Of a stretch of DNA of 64,000 bases, positions 1 to 9,840 are shown in pieces (the stretch's first letter is position 1; every line of letters starts with the position of its first letter). The DNA is taken from NCBI GenBank assembly GCA_032718475.1, contig JAUCBJ010006317.1, positions 1 through 64,000 of the forward strand, given 5' to 3'. The DNA is from Nemertoderma westbladi. Its lineage: Eukaryota > Xenacoelomorpha > Nemertodermatida > Nemertodermatidae. The position numbers were made by a program, and so were the translations under genes. The notes under the pieces were generated by a model. It searched no databases, was not told where the DNA came from, and saw only the letters and a program-made list of their open reading frames with translations.

Positions 1-3000
1 AAACAAATAGCTGAGGTAGGTGAGTGGGACTGGTGTAAACAAATAGCTGAGGTAGGTGAGTGGGACTGGTGTAAACAAATAGCTGAGGTAGGTGAGTGGG
101 ACTGGTGTAAACAAATAGCCGAGGTAGGTGAGTGGGACTGGTGTAAACAAATAGCTGAGGTAGGTGAGTGGGACTGGTGTAAACAAATAGCTGAGGTAGG
201 TGAGTGGGACTGGTATAAACAAATAGCCGAGGTAGGTGAGTGGGACTGGTGTAAACAGGTAGGTGAGTGGGACTGGTGTAAACAAATAGCCGAGGTAGGT
301 GAGTGGGACTGGTGTAAACAAATAGTTGAGGTAGGTGAGTGGGACTGGTGTAAACAAATAGCTGAGGTAGGTGAGTGGGACTGGTATAAACAAATAGCCG
401 AGGTAGGTGAGTGGGACTGGTGTAAACAAATAGCCGAGGTAGGTGAGTGGGACTGGTGTAAACAAATAGCCGAGGTAGGTGAGTGGGACTGGTATAAACA
501 AATAGCCGAGGTAGGTGAGTGGGACTGGTGTAAACAGGTAGGTGAGTGGGACTGGTGTAAACAAATAGCCGAGGTAGGTGAGTGGGACTGGTGTAAACAA
601 ATAGTTGAGGTAGGTGAGTGGGAGTGGTGTAAACAAATAGCTGAGGTAGGTGAGTGGGACTGGTGTAAACAAATAGCTGAGGTAGGTGAGTGGGACTGGT
701 GTAAACAAATAGCTGAGGTAGGTGAGTGGGACTGGTATAAACAAATAGCTGAGGTAGGTGAGTGGGACTGGTGTAAACAAATAGCTGAGGTAGGTGAGTG
801 GGACTGGTATAAACAAATAGCCGAGGTAGGTGGGTGGGACTGGTGTAAACAGGTAGGTGAGTGGGACTGGTGTAAACAAATAGCCAAGGTAGGTGAGTGG
901 GACTGGTGTAAACAAATAGCCGAGGTAGGTGAGTGGGACTGGTATAAACAAATAGCCGAGGTAGGTGAGGGGGACTGGTGTAAACAGGTAGGTGAGTGGG
1001 ACTGGTGTAAACAAATAGCCGAGGTAGGTGAGTGGGACTGGTGTAAACAAATAGCCGAGGTAGGTGAGTGGGACTGGTGTAAACAAATAGCCGAGGTAGG
1101 TGAGTGGGACTGGTATAAACAGGTAGGTGAGTGGGACTGGTGTAAACAAATAGCTGAGGTAGGTGAGTGGGACTGGTGTAAACAAATAGCCGAGGTAGGT
1201 GAGTGGGACTGGGGTAAACAGGTAGGTGAGTGGGACTGGTGTAAACAAATAGCTGAGGTAAGTGAGTGGGACTGGTGTAAACAGGTAGGTGAGTGGGACT
1301 GGTGTAAACAAATAGCTGAGGTAGGTGAGTGGGACTGGTGTAAACAAATAGCTGAGGTAGGTGAGTGGGACTGGTGTAAACAAATAGCTGAGGTAGGTGA
1401 GTGGGACTGGTGTAAACAAATAGCTGAGGTAGGTGAGTGGGACTGGTGTAAACAAATAGCCGAGGTAGGTGAGTGGGACTGGTGTAAACAAATAGCCGAG
1501 GTAGGTGAGTGGGACTGGTGTAAACAAATAGCCGAGGTAGGTGAGTGGGACTGGTGTAAACAAATAGCTGAGGTAGGTGAGTGGGACTGGTGTAAACAAA
1601 TAGCTGAGGTAGGTGAGTGGGAGTGGTGTAAACAAATAGCTGAGGTAGGTGAGTGGGACTGGTGTAAACAAATAGCTGAGGTAGGTGAGTGGGACTGGTG
1701 TAAACAAATAGCTGAGGTAGGTGAGTGGGACTGGTGTAAACAAATAGCTGAGGTAGGTGAGTGGGACTGGTGTAAACAAATAGCCGAGGTAGGTGAGTGG
1801 GACTGGTGTAAACAAATAGCTGAGGTAGGTGAGTGGGACTGGTGTAAACAAATAGCCGAGGTAGGTGAGTGGGACTGGTGTAAACAAATAGCTGAGGTAG
1901 GTGAGTGGGACTGGTGTAAACAAATAGCCGAGGTAGGTGAGTGGGACTGGTGTAAACAAATAGCCGAGGTAGGTGAGTGGGACTGGTGTAAACAAATAGC
2001 TGAGGTAGGTGAGTGGGGCTGGTATAAACAAATAGCCGAGGTAGGTGAGTGGGACTGGTGTAAACAGGTAGGTGAGTGGGACTGGTGTAAACAAATAGCC
2101 GAGGTAGGTGAGTGGGACTGGTGTAAACAAATAGCCGAGGTAGGTGAGTGGGACTGGTATAAACAAATAGCCGAGGTAGGTGAGTGGGACTGGTGTAAAC
2201 AAATAGCTGAGGTAGGTGAGTGGGACTGGTGTAAACAAATAGCTGAGGTAGGTGAGTGGGACTGGTGTAAACAGGCAGGTGAGTGGGACTGGTGTAAACA
2301 AATAGCCGAGGTAGGTGAGTGGGACTGGTGTAAACAAATAGACGAGGTAGGTGAGTGGGACTGGTGTAAACAAATAGCCGAGGTAGGTGAGTGGGACTGG
2401 TGTAAACAGGTAGGTGAGTGGGACTGGTGTAAACAAATAGCCGAGGTAGGTGAGTGGGACTGGTGTAAACAAATAGACGAGGTAGGTGAGTGGGACTGGT
2501 GTAAACAAATAGCCGAGGTAGGTGAGTGGGACTGGTGTAAACAAATAGCTGAGGTAGGTGAGTGGGACTGGTGTAAACAAATAGCCAAGGTAGGTGAGTG
2601 GGACTGGGGTAAACAGGTAGGTGAGTGGGACTGGTGTAAACAAATAGCTGAGGTAGGTGAGTGGGACTGGTGTAAACAGGTAGGTGAGTGGGACTGGTGT
2701 AAACAAATAGCTGAGGTAGGTGAGTGGGAGTGGTGTAAACAAATAGCTGAGGTAGGTGAGTGGGACTGGTGTAAACAAATAGCCGAGGTAGGTGAGTGGG
2801 ACTGGTGTAAACAAATAGCTGAGGTAGGTGAGTGGGACTGGTGTAAACAAATAGCCGAGGTAGGTGAGTGGGACTGGTGTAAACAAATAGCTGAGGTAGG
2901 TGAGTGGGACTGGTGTAAACAGGTAGGTGAGTGGGACTGGTGTAAACAGGTAGGTGAGTGGGACTGGTGTAAACAGGTAGGTGAGTGGGACTGGTGTAAA

Positions 3001-3236
3001 CAAATAGCTGAGGTAGGTGAGTGGGACTGGTGTAAACAAATAGCTGAGGTAGGTGAGTGGGACTGGTGTAAACAAATAGCTGAGGTAGGTGAGTGGGACT
3101 GGTGTAAACAAATAGCCGAGGTAGGTGAGTGGGACTGGTATAAACAAATAGCCGAGGTAGGTGAGTGGGACTGGTGTAAACAAATAGCCGAGGTAGGTGA
3201 GTGGGACTGGTGTAAACAAATAGCTGAGGTAGGTGA
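1..3236 (+). repeat. Higher-order duplication, copy 1 (4,491-bp spacing)
   Basis: The order of variant units here is repeated 4,491 bp downstream. Markers that align at exactly this offset are the GTAAGTGAG variant at about 1259 and 5750, and the run of consecutive 27-bp units at about 2925..3000 and 7416..7490. Small differences exist, for example GGTATGTG at about 4510 where copy 1 has GGTAGGTG, and TGGTAT near 3138 where copy 2 has TGGTGT. The array between 3237 and 4491 belongs to the same higher-order period. Confidence 0.8.
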
Positions 3237-4491
3237 GTGGGACTGGTGTAAACAAATAGCTGAGGTAGGTGAGTGGGACTGGTATAAACAAATAGCCGAG
3301 GTAGGTGAGTGGGACTGGTGTAAACAAATGGCTGAGGTAGGTGAGTGGGACTGGTGTAAACAAATAGCTGAGGTAGGTGAGTGGGACTGGTGTAAACAAA
3401 TAGCTGAGGTAGGTGAGTGGGACTGGTGTAAACAAATAGCTGAGGTAGGTGAGTGGGACTGGTGTAAACAAATAGCTGAGGTAGGTGAGTGGGACTGGTG
3501 TAAACAAATAGCTGAGGTAGGTGAGTGGGACTGGTGTAAACAAATAGCCGAGGTAGGTGAGTGGGACTGGTGTAAACAAATAGCTGAGGTAGGTGAGTGG
3601 GACTGGTGTAAACAAATAGCCGAGGTAGGTGAGTGGGACTGGTGTAAACAAATAGCCGAGGTAGGTGAGTGGGACTGGTGTAAACAAATAGCTGAGGTAG
3701 GTGAGTGTGACTGGTGTAAACAAATAGCTGAGGTAGGTGAGTGGGACTGGTGTAAACAAATAGCTGAGGTAGGTGAGTGGGACTGGTGTAAACAAATAGC
3801 TGGGGTAGGTGAGTGGGACTGGTGTAAACAGGTAGGTGAGTGGGACTGGTGTAAACAAATAGCCGAGGTAGGTGAGTGGGACTGGTGTAAACAAATAGCC
3901 GAGGTAGGTGAGTGGGACTGGTGTAAACAAATCGCCGAGGTAGGTGAGTGGGACTGCTGTAAACAAATAGCTGAGGTAGGTGGGTGGGACTGGTGTAAAC
4001 AGGTTGGTGAGTGGGACTGGTGTAAACAAATAGCTGAGGTAGGTGAGTGGGAGTGGTGTAAACAAATAGCTGAGGTGGGTGAGTGGGACTGGTGTAAACA
4101 AATAGCTGAGGTAGGTGAGTGGGACTGGTGTAAACAAATAGCTGAGGTAGGTGAGTGGGACTGGTGTAAACAAATAGCCGAGGTAGGTGAGTGGGACTGG
4201 TGTAAACAAATAGCCGAGGTAGGTGAGTGGGACTGGTGTAAACAAATAGCCGAGGTAGGTGAGTGGGACTGGTGTAAACAAATAGCTGAGGTAGGTGAGT
4301 GGGACTGGTGTAAACAAATAGCTGAGGTAGGTGAGTGGGAGTGGTGTAAACAAATAGCTGAGGTAGGTGAGTGGGACTGGTGTAAACAAATAGCTGAGGT
4401 AGGTGAGTGGGACTGGTGTAAACAAATAGCCGAGGTAGGTGAGTGGGACTGGTGTAAACAAATAGCTGAGGTAGGTGAGTGGGACTGGTGT

Positions 4492-7400
4492 AAACAAATA
4501 GCTGAGGTATGTGAGTGGGACTGGTGTAAACAAATAGCTGAGGTAGGTGAGTGGGACTGGTGTAAACAAATAGCTGAGGTAGGTGAGTGGGACTGGTGTA
4601 AACAAATAGCCGAGGTAGGTGAGTGGGACTGGTGTAAACAAATAGCTGAGGTAGGTGAGTGGGACTGGTGTAAACAAATAGCTGAGGTAGGTGAGTGGGA
4701 CTGGTATAAACAAATAGCCGAGGTAGGTGAGTGGGACTGGTGTAAACAGGTAGGTGAGTGGGACTGGTGTAAACAAATAGCCGAGGTAGGTGAGTGGGAC
4801 TGGTGTAAACAAATAGTTGAGGTAGGTGAGTGGGACTGGTGTAAACAAATAGCTGAGGTAGGTGAGTGGGACTGGTATAAACAAATAGCCGAGGTAGGTG
4901 AGTGGGACTGGTGTAAACAAATAGCCGAGGTAGGTGAGTGGGACTGGTGTAAACAAATAGCCGAGGTAGGTGAGTGGGACTGGTATAAACAAATAGCCGA
5001 GGTAGGTGAGTGGGACTGGTGTAAACAGGTAGGTGAGTGGGACTGGTGTAAACAAATAGCCGAGGTAGGTGAGTGGGACTGGTGTAAACAAATAGTTGAG
5101 GTAGGTGAGTGGGAGTGGTGTAAACAAATAGCTGAGGTAGGTGAGTGGGACTGGTGTAAACAAATAGCTGAGGTAGGTGAGTGGGACTGGTGTAAACAAA
5201 TAGCTGAGGTAGGTGAGTGGGACTGGTATAAACAAATAGCTGAGGTAGGTGAGTGGGACTGGTGTAAACAAATAGCTGAGGTAGGTGAGTGGGACTGGTA
5301 TAAACAAATAGCCGAGGTAGGTGGGTGGGACTGGTGTAAACAGGTAGGTGAGTGGGACTGGTGTAAACAAATAGCCAAGGTAGGTGAGTGGGACTGGTGT
5401 AAACAAATAGCCGAGGTAGGTGAGTGGGACTGGTATAAACAAATAGCCGAGGTAGGTGAGGGGGACTGGTGTAAACAGGTAGGTGAGTGGGACTGGTGTA
5501 AACAAATAGCCGAGGTAGGTGAGTGGGACTGGTGTAAACAAATAGCCGAGGTAGGTGAGTGGGACTGGTGTAAACAAATAGCCGAGGTAGGTGAGTGGGA
5601 CTGGTATAAACAGGTAGGTGAGTGGGACTGGTGTAAACAAATAGCTGAGGTAGGTGAGTGGGACTGGTGTAAACAAATAGCCGAGGTAGGTGAGTGGGAC
5701 TGGGGTAAACAGGTAGGTGAGTGGGACTGGTGTAAACAAATAGCTGAGGTAAGTGAGTGGGACTGGTGTAAACAGGTAGGTGAGTGGGACTGGTGTAAAC
5801 AAATAGCTGAGGTAGGTGAGTGGGACTGGTGTAAACAAATAGCTGAGGTAGGTGAGTGGGACTGGTGTAAACAAATAGCTGAGGTAGGTGAGTGGGACTG
5901 GTGTAAACAAATAGCTGAGGTAGGTGAGTGGGACTGGTGTAAACAAATAGCCGAGGTAGGTGAGTGGGACTGGTGTAAACAAATAGCCGAGGTAGGTGAG
6001 TGGGACTGGTGTAAACAAATAGCCGAGGTAGGTGAGTGGGACTGGTGTAAACAAATAGCTGAGGTAGGTGAGTGGGACTGGTGTAAACAAATAGCTGAGG
6101 TAGGTGAGTGGGAGTGGTGTAAACAAATAGCTGAGGTAGGTGAGTGGGACTGGTGTAAACAAATAGCTGAGGTAGGTGAGTGGGACTGGTGTAAACAAAT
6201 AGCTGAGGTAGGTGAGTGGGACTGGTGTAAACAAATAGCTGAGGTAGGTGAGTGGGACTGGTGTAAACAAATAGCCGAGGTAGGTGAGTGGGACTGGTGT
6301 AAACAAATAGCTGAGGTAGGTGAGTGGGACTGGTGTAAACAAATAGCCGAGGTAGGTGAGTGGGACTGGTGTAAACAAATAGCTGAGGTAGGTGAGTGGG
6401 ACTGGTGTAAACAAATAGCCGAGGTAGGTGAGTGGGACTGGTGTAAACAAATAGCCGAGGTAGGTGAGTGGGACTGGTGTAAACAAATAGCTGAGGTAGG
6501 TGAGTGGGGCTGGTATAAACAAATAGCCGAGGTAGGTGAGTGGGACTGGTGTAAACAGGTAGGTGAGTGGGACTGGTGTAAACAAATAGCCGAGGTAGGT
6601 GAGTGGGACTGGTGTAAACAAATAGCCGAGGTAGGTGAGTGGGACTGGTATAAACAAATAGCCGAGGTAGGTGAGTGGGACTGGTGTAAACAAATAGCTG
6701 AGGTAGGTGAGTGGGACTGGTGTAAACAAATAGCTGAGGTAGGTGAGTGGGACTGGTGTAAACAGGCAGGTGAGTGGGACTGGTGTAAACAAATAGCCGA
6801 GGTAGGTGAGTGGGACTGGTGTAAACAAATAGACGAGGTAGGTGAGTGGGACTGGTGTAAACAAATAGCCGAGGTAGGTGAGTGGGACTGGTGTAAACAG
6901 GTAGGTGAGTGGGACTGGTGTAAACAAATAGCCGAGGTAGGTGAGTGGGACTGGTGTAAACAAATAGACGAGGTAGGTGAGTGGGACTGGTGTAAACAAA
7001 TAGCCGAGGTAGGTGAGTGGGACTGGTGTAAACAAATAGCTGAGGTAGGTGAGTGGGACTGGTGTAAACAAATAGCCAAGGTAGGTGAGTGGGACTGGGG
7101 TAAACAGGTAGGTGAGTGGGACTGGTGTAAACAAATAGCTGAGGTAGGTGAGTGGGACTGGTGTAAACAGGTAGGTGAGTGGGACTGGTGTAAACAAATA
7201 GCTGAGGTAGGTGAGTGGGAGTGGTGTAAACAAATAGCTGAGGTAGGTGAGTGGGACTGGTGTAAACAAATAGCCGAGGTAGGTGAGTGGGACTGGTGTA
7301 AACAAATAGCTGAGGTAGGTGAGTGGGACTGGTGTAAACAAATAGCCGAGGTAGGTGAGTGGGACTGGTGTAAACAAATAGCTGAGGTAGGTGAGTGGGA

Positions 7401-7727
7401 CTGGTGTAAACAGGTAGGTGAGTGGGACTGGCGTAAACAGGTAGGTGAGTGGGACTGGTGTAAACAGGTAGGTGAGTGGGACTGGTGTAAACAAATAGCT
7501 GAGGTAGGTGAGTGGGACTGGTGTAAACAAATAGCTGAGGTAGGTGAGTGGGACTGGTGTAAACAAATAGCTGAGGTAGGTGAGTGGGACTGGTGTAAAC
7601 AAATAGCCGAGGTAGGTGAGTGGGACTGGTGTAAACAAATAGCTGAGGTAGGTGAGTGGGACTGGTGTAAACAAATAGCTGAGGTAGGTGAGTGGGACTG
7701 GTGTAAACAAATAGCTGAGGTAGGTGA
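4492..7727 (+). repeat. Higher-order duplication, copy 2 (4,491-bp spacing)
   Basis: This is the second copy of the pattern at 1..3236, recognised from the shared order of 27-bp units and point variants. It stops abruptly at the 3' tail of the LINE insertion, so the copy may continue on the far side of the insertion. The single-base differences from copy 1 are few enough that the duplication looks recent relative to the age of the array (inference). Confidence 0.78.
7724..7727. repeat. Possible target-site duplication, left side
   Basis: The array is cut within a GGTGAGTGGG block. GTGA at 7724..7727 precedes the element, and GTGA recurs at 8962..8965 on the other side before the array resumes in register with GTGAGTGGG. 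The sequence is short and sits in repetitive surroundings, so its exact length is ambiguous. An additional GTGA could be filler rather than duplication. Confidence 0.4.
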
Positions 7728-7742
7728 TTGATTGATTGATTG
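7726..7742 (-). repeat. LINE 3' tail, (AATC)n microsatellite
   Basis: Four GATT repeats on the plus strand (AATC on the element's sense strand) lie at the junction between the array and the element's 3' end. Short tandem tails of this kind replace poly(A) in several LINE lineages and are thought to be made during priming. The first GA is shared with the array's own TGA, so the boundary is uncertain by two bases. Confidence 0.85.
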
Positions 7743-7748
7743 TTTATT
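7743..7748 (-). promoter_or_regulatory. Polyadenylation-type hexamer AATAAA of the LINE
   Basis: AATAAA on the minus strand, immediately upstream of the (AATC)n tail. Its position right at the element's 3' end is what would be expected for the signal that defined the retrotransposed transcript's end. Other AATAAA-like words also occur in the AT-rich 3' UTR, so function is inferred from position only. Confidence 0.6.
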
Positions 7749-7922
7749 GTCTACACTTCTCTATACAGTTCAATACTTGCACAATAATTAACAGTATACA
7801 TGATTGAAGCGGTAGTGCCGACCATAATATAAAGAGATTTACCAGAAAAAATTAAATATTTAAATTCCGAACAGAAATAGCACAATAAAAGTACCTACTT
7901 ACGTACGAGTACATCTCTAATT

Positions 7923-7951
7923 AACTGTCAAGTCGTGCGATGCTGGGTCTA
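7923..7951 (-). repeat. 3' UTR direct repeat, copy A
   Basis: A 29-bp segment containing TGTCAAGTCGTG and CTGGGTCTA (plus-strand reading), matching 7987..8015 at 25 of 29 positions with a 64-bp start-to-start spacing. All four differences are transitions, as expected of an old internal duplication in the element. Confidence 0.8.
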
Positions 7952-7986
7952 ATATAATTAAATGAATAAATATGTTATATCTAAAT

Positions 7987-8015
7987 AATTGTCAAGCCGT
8001 GTGATACTGGGTCTA
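7987..8015 (-). repeat. 3' UTR direct repeat, copy B
   Basis: Partner of 7923..7951, with TGTCAAGCCGTG and CTGGGTCTA in the plus-strand reading. Both copies lie within the LINE 3' UTR. Repeated 3' UTR segments can be part of the template-recognition region used by the RT, but nothing here demonstrates that. Confidence 0.8.
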
Positions 8016-8226
8016 GTCTATTGTAATAAAAAGTTATAGTTAAAATAAATAAATAATATATGTAAATGAAGAACAGTGCTTGTTTCACAATTTATCATGT
8101 TCCACTTAATTTAAATAATTATGGTCAGTAGGTTCATAAAATATATAAATGAAAATTACATTATACTAAATATTCGAATCGCGTTCCTTCCAATAAATAA
8201 TTCGCTATTTGTTACTTAGTCACTTA

Positions 8227-8961
8227 TTAATAATCGTGGGTCATACTTTCGATCATTTTAGCTACCTGCACTTGATTACCTAAACCAAATAAACTTGTTA
8301 AATCAGACCAGCTTCCATTGACATGTCTCCTGGATCGCTCAGTAAATGGGCAAACGGTAACAATATGTTGTTCCGTCTGGATAGCTCCACATACACAGAA
8401 GCGCTCAGTATCTCGTACCCTGGCCCACCTCATTCGTTCTACGGGGAAGCTGTGGCTACCCAGCCTAAATCTTGACCACGCTAGACGGTACCGCTCCGGA
8501 ACTTTGCAGTCTTTGTACAATTGCGGCGAAGTTAACAACGGATTCACTAACTTATACAGATGACGTTTTGTTGTTACAGACTTAGACACGTCATTTTTCA
8601 GCTTATCGTTCTGGATTTTACTGTAATCCGACGGGAGGTTCTTTACTCGATCCACCTCGATAAACGTCGGTGAGCTGTTATCCCGGCCGATTTCCAAGGC
8701 CATCTGCAATGGAGAGTCGGCGACTGGAATAAAACTATTCAGATATTTCCGCTGTTTATCACGGATTAAGGTTTCGAACTCTGGGAGTCCCAATTCGATA
8801 AGGCAGATGTCGCCGCACGTGGTAGGTCGAACACCCAATAGTAGCCTTACCATAGACATATACAATTTAGACATAGGGGCCAATGAACCCCCGTACCAGG
8901 TTTCACAACCGTAAGTTATAGCAGAGATCACTGCGGCGTCAAAAACTTTCCTTTTGTGGTG
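8227..8961 (-). pseudogene. LINE reverse-transcriptase C-terminal fragment (244 codons)
   Basis: This is the terminal part of a non-LTR retrotransposon ORF2-type protein, which would normally carry endonuclease and reverse transcriptase for target-primed integration. In the fragment, residues 5..22 hold a KVFDAAVISAITYGCETW block, the conserved segment downstream of the catalytic RT motifs. Residues about 41..60 give LLGVRPTTCGD...ELGLP. Residues 165..182 contain RLGSH and RWARV. Residues 189..204 form a CxCx7Hx4C zinc-knuckle pattern (C189, C191, H199, C204). The protein ends at residue 244 with a TAA stop. The RT active-site aspartates and all of the endonuclease are missing, so this copy cannot be enzymatically complete. 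The frame happens to run on into the stop-free satellite upstream (to about 9816), giving an accidental fusion with array-derived residues. No start codon of its own is left. Family assignment to non-LTR RT is firm; clade is open. Confidence 0.92.
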
Positions 8962-8965
8962 GTGA
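8962..8965. repeat. Possible target-site duplication, right side
   Basis: GTGA immediately beyond the LINE 5' end, followed by the array's own GTGAGTGGG. It matches GTGA at 7724..7727. This is compatible with a 4-bp duplication, but the GTGA word is part of every satellite unit, so chance or slippage cannot be excluded. Confidence 0.4.
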
Positions 8966-9840
8966 GTGAGTGGGACTGGTGTAAACAAATAGCTGAGGTA
9001 GGTGAGTGGGACTGGTGTAAACAAATAGCTGAGGTAGGTGAGTGGGACTGGTATAAACAAATAGCCGAGGTAGGTGAGGGGGACTGGTGTAAACAGGTAG
9101 GTGAGTGGGACTGGTGTAAACAAATAGCCGAGGTAGGTGAGTGGGACTGGTGTAAACAAATAGCCGAGGTAGGTGAGTGGGACTGGTGTAAACAAATAGC
9201 TGAGGTAGGTGAGTGGGACTGGTGTAAACAAATAGCTGAGGTAGGTGAGTGGGACTGGTGTAAACAAATAGCTGAGGTAGGTGAGTGGGACTGGTGTAAA
9301 CAAATAGCTGAGGTAGGTGAGTGGGAGTGGTGTAAACAAATAGCCGAGGTAGGTGAGTGGGACTGGTGTAAACAAATAGCCGAGGTAGGTGAGTGGGACT
9401 GGTGTAAACAAATAGCCGAGGTAGGTGAGTGGGACTGGTGTAAACAGGTAGGTGAGTGGGACTGGTGTAAACAAATAGCTGAGGTAGGTGAGTGGGACTG
9501 GTGTAAACAAATAGCCGAGGTAGGTGAGTGGGACTGGGGTAAACAGGTAGGTGAGTGGGACTGGTGTAAACAAATAGCTGAGGTAGGTGAGTGGGACTGG
9601 TGTAAACAAATAGCTGAGGTAGGTGAGTGGGAGTGGTGTAAACAAATAGCTGAGGTAGGTGAGTGGGACTGGTGTAAACAAATAGCCGTGGTAGGTGAGT
9701 GGGACTGGTGTAAACAAATAGCTGAGGTAGGTGAGTGGGACTGGTGTAAACAGGTAGGTGAGTGGGACTGGTGTAAACAAATAGCTGAGGTAGGTGAGTG
9801 GGACTGGTGTAAACAAATAGCTGAGGTAGGTGAGTGGGAC

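Larger units (their letters stand above)
1..7727 (+). repeat. 36-bp satellite array, left block (with 27-bp short units)
   Basis: Head-to-tail units of 36 bp, all in one orientation and already in progress at base 1. The first unit is 1..36; its recognisable blocks are AAACAAATAG, then CTGAGGTAGG or CCGAGGTAGG, then TGAGTGGGAC and TGGTGT. By hand count the unit has 14 G, 3 C, 11 A and 8 T. Many units are 27 bp, lacking 9 bp between AAAC and AGGTAGG (for example near 257, 536, 849, 2405, 2930..3000). Point variants recur: TGGTAT for TGGTGT, GAGTGG for GACTGG, and GTAAGTGAG for GTAGGTGAG. The plus strand reads open as a 12-residue repeat (EVGEWDWCKQIA). The unit length and base composition explain this, so I do not call a gene. 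There are no flanking unique sequences and no promoter that I can see. The block ends at the LINE insertion. Confidence 0.97.
7743..8226 (-). other. LINE 3' untranslated region
   Basis: About 480 bp of AT-rich sequence between the RT stop codon and the tail. No open frame or RNA gene is recognisable in it. It contains a pair of 29-bp imperfect direct repeats, listed separately. Its base composition differs sharply from the G-skewed array on both sides, which helps fix the element's limits. Confidence 0.85.
7728..8961 (-). mobile_element. 5'-truncated non-LTR retrotransposon (LINE) insertion
   Basis: A 1.23-kb non-satellite island inside the array, oriented on the minus strand. From its 5' end (high coordinate) it holds the last 244 codons of a reverse-transcriptase protein, then a TAA stop at 8227..8229, an AT-rich 3' UTR of about 480 bp, an AATAAA signal and a short (AATC)4 tail. 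Endonuclease and the catalytic RT motifs are absent, which fits 5' truncation during target-primed reverse transcription. The surviving frame has no stop or frameshift, so the copy looks fairly young. It is present once in the window and is not carried along by any of the array duplications. It therefore either inserted after local amplification or lies outside later amplified segments. The 3' microsatellite tail instead of poly(A) is typical of CR1/L2-like and several related lineages. The clade is uncertain. Confidence 0.93.

Noticed and set aside
3328-7731. A 1,467-codon plus-strand frame beginning with a true ATG
   Set aside because: The ATG is a single-base variant of ATA in one satellite unit. 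The frame ends only where the LINE tail begins. There is no promoter, splice structure or non-repeat domain.
8318-8563. 81-codon plus-strand frame inside the LINE
   Set aside because: It is antisense to the reverse-transcriptase remnant, whose conserved motifs are clear on the minus strand.
8227-8961. Complete, active retrotransposon
   Set aside because: Only the C-terminal 244 residues remain. Endonuclease and RT catalytic motifs are absent, and the element meets satellite directly at its 5' side.
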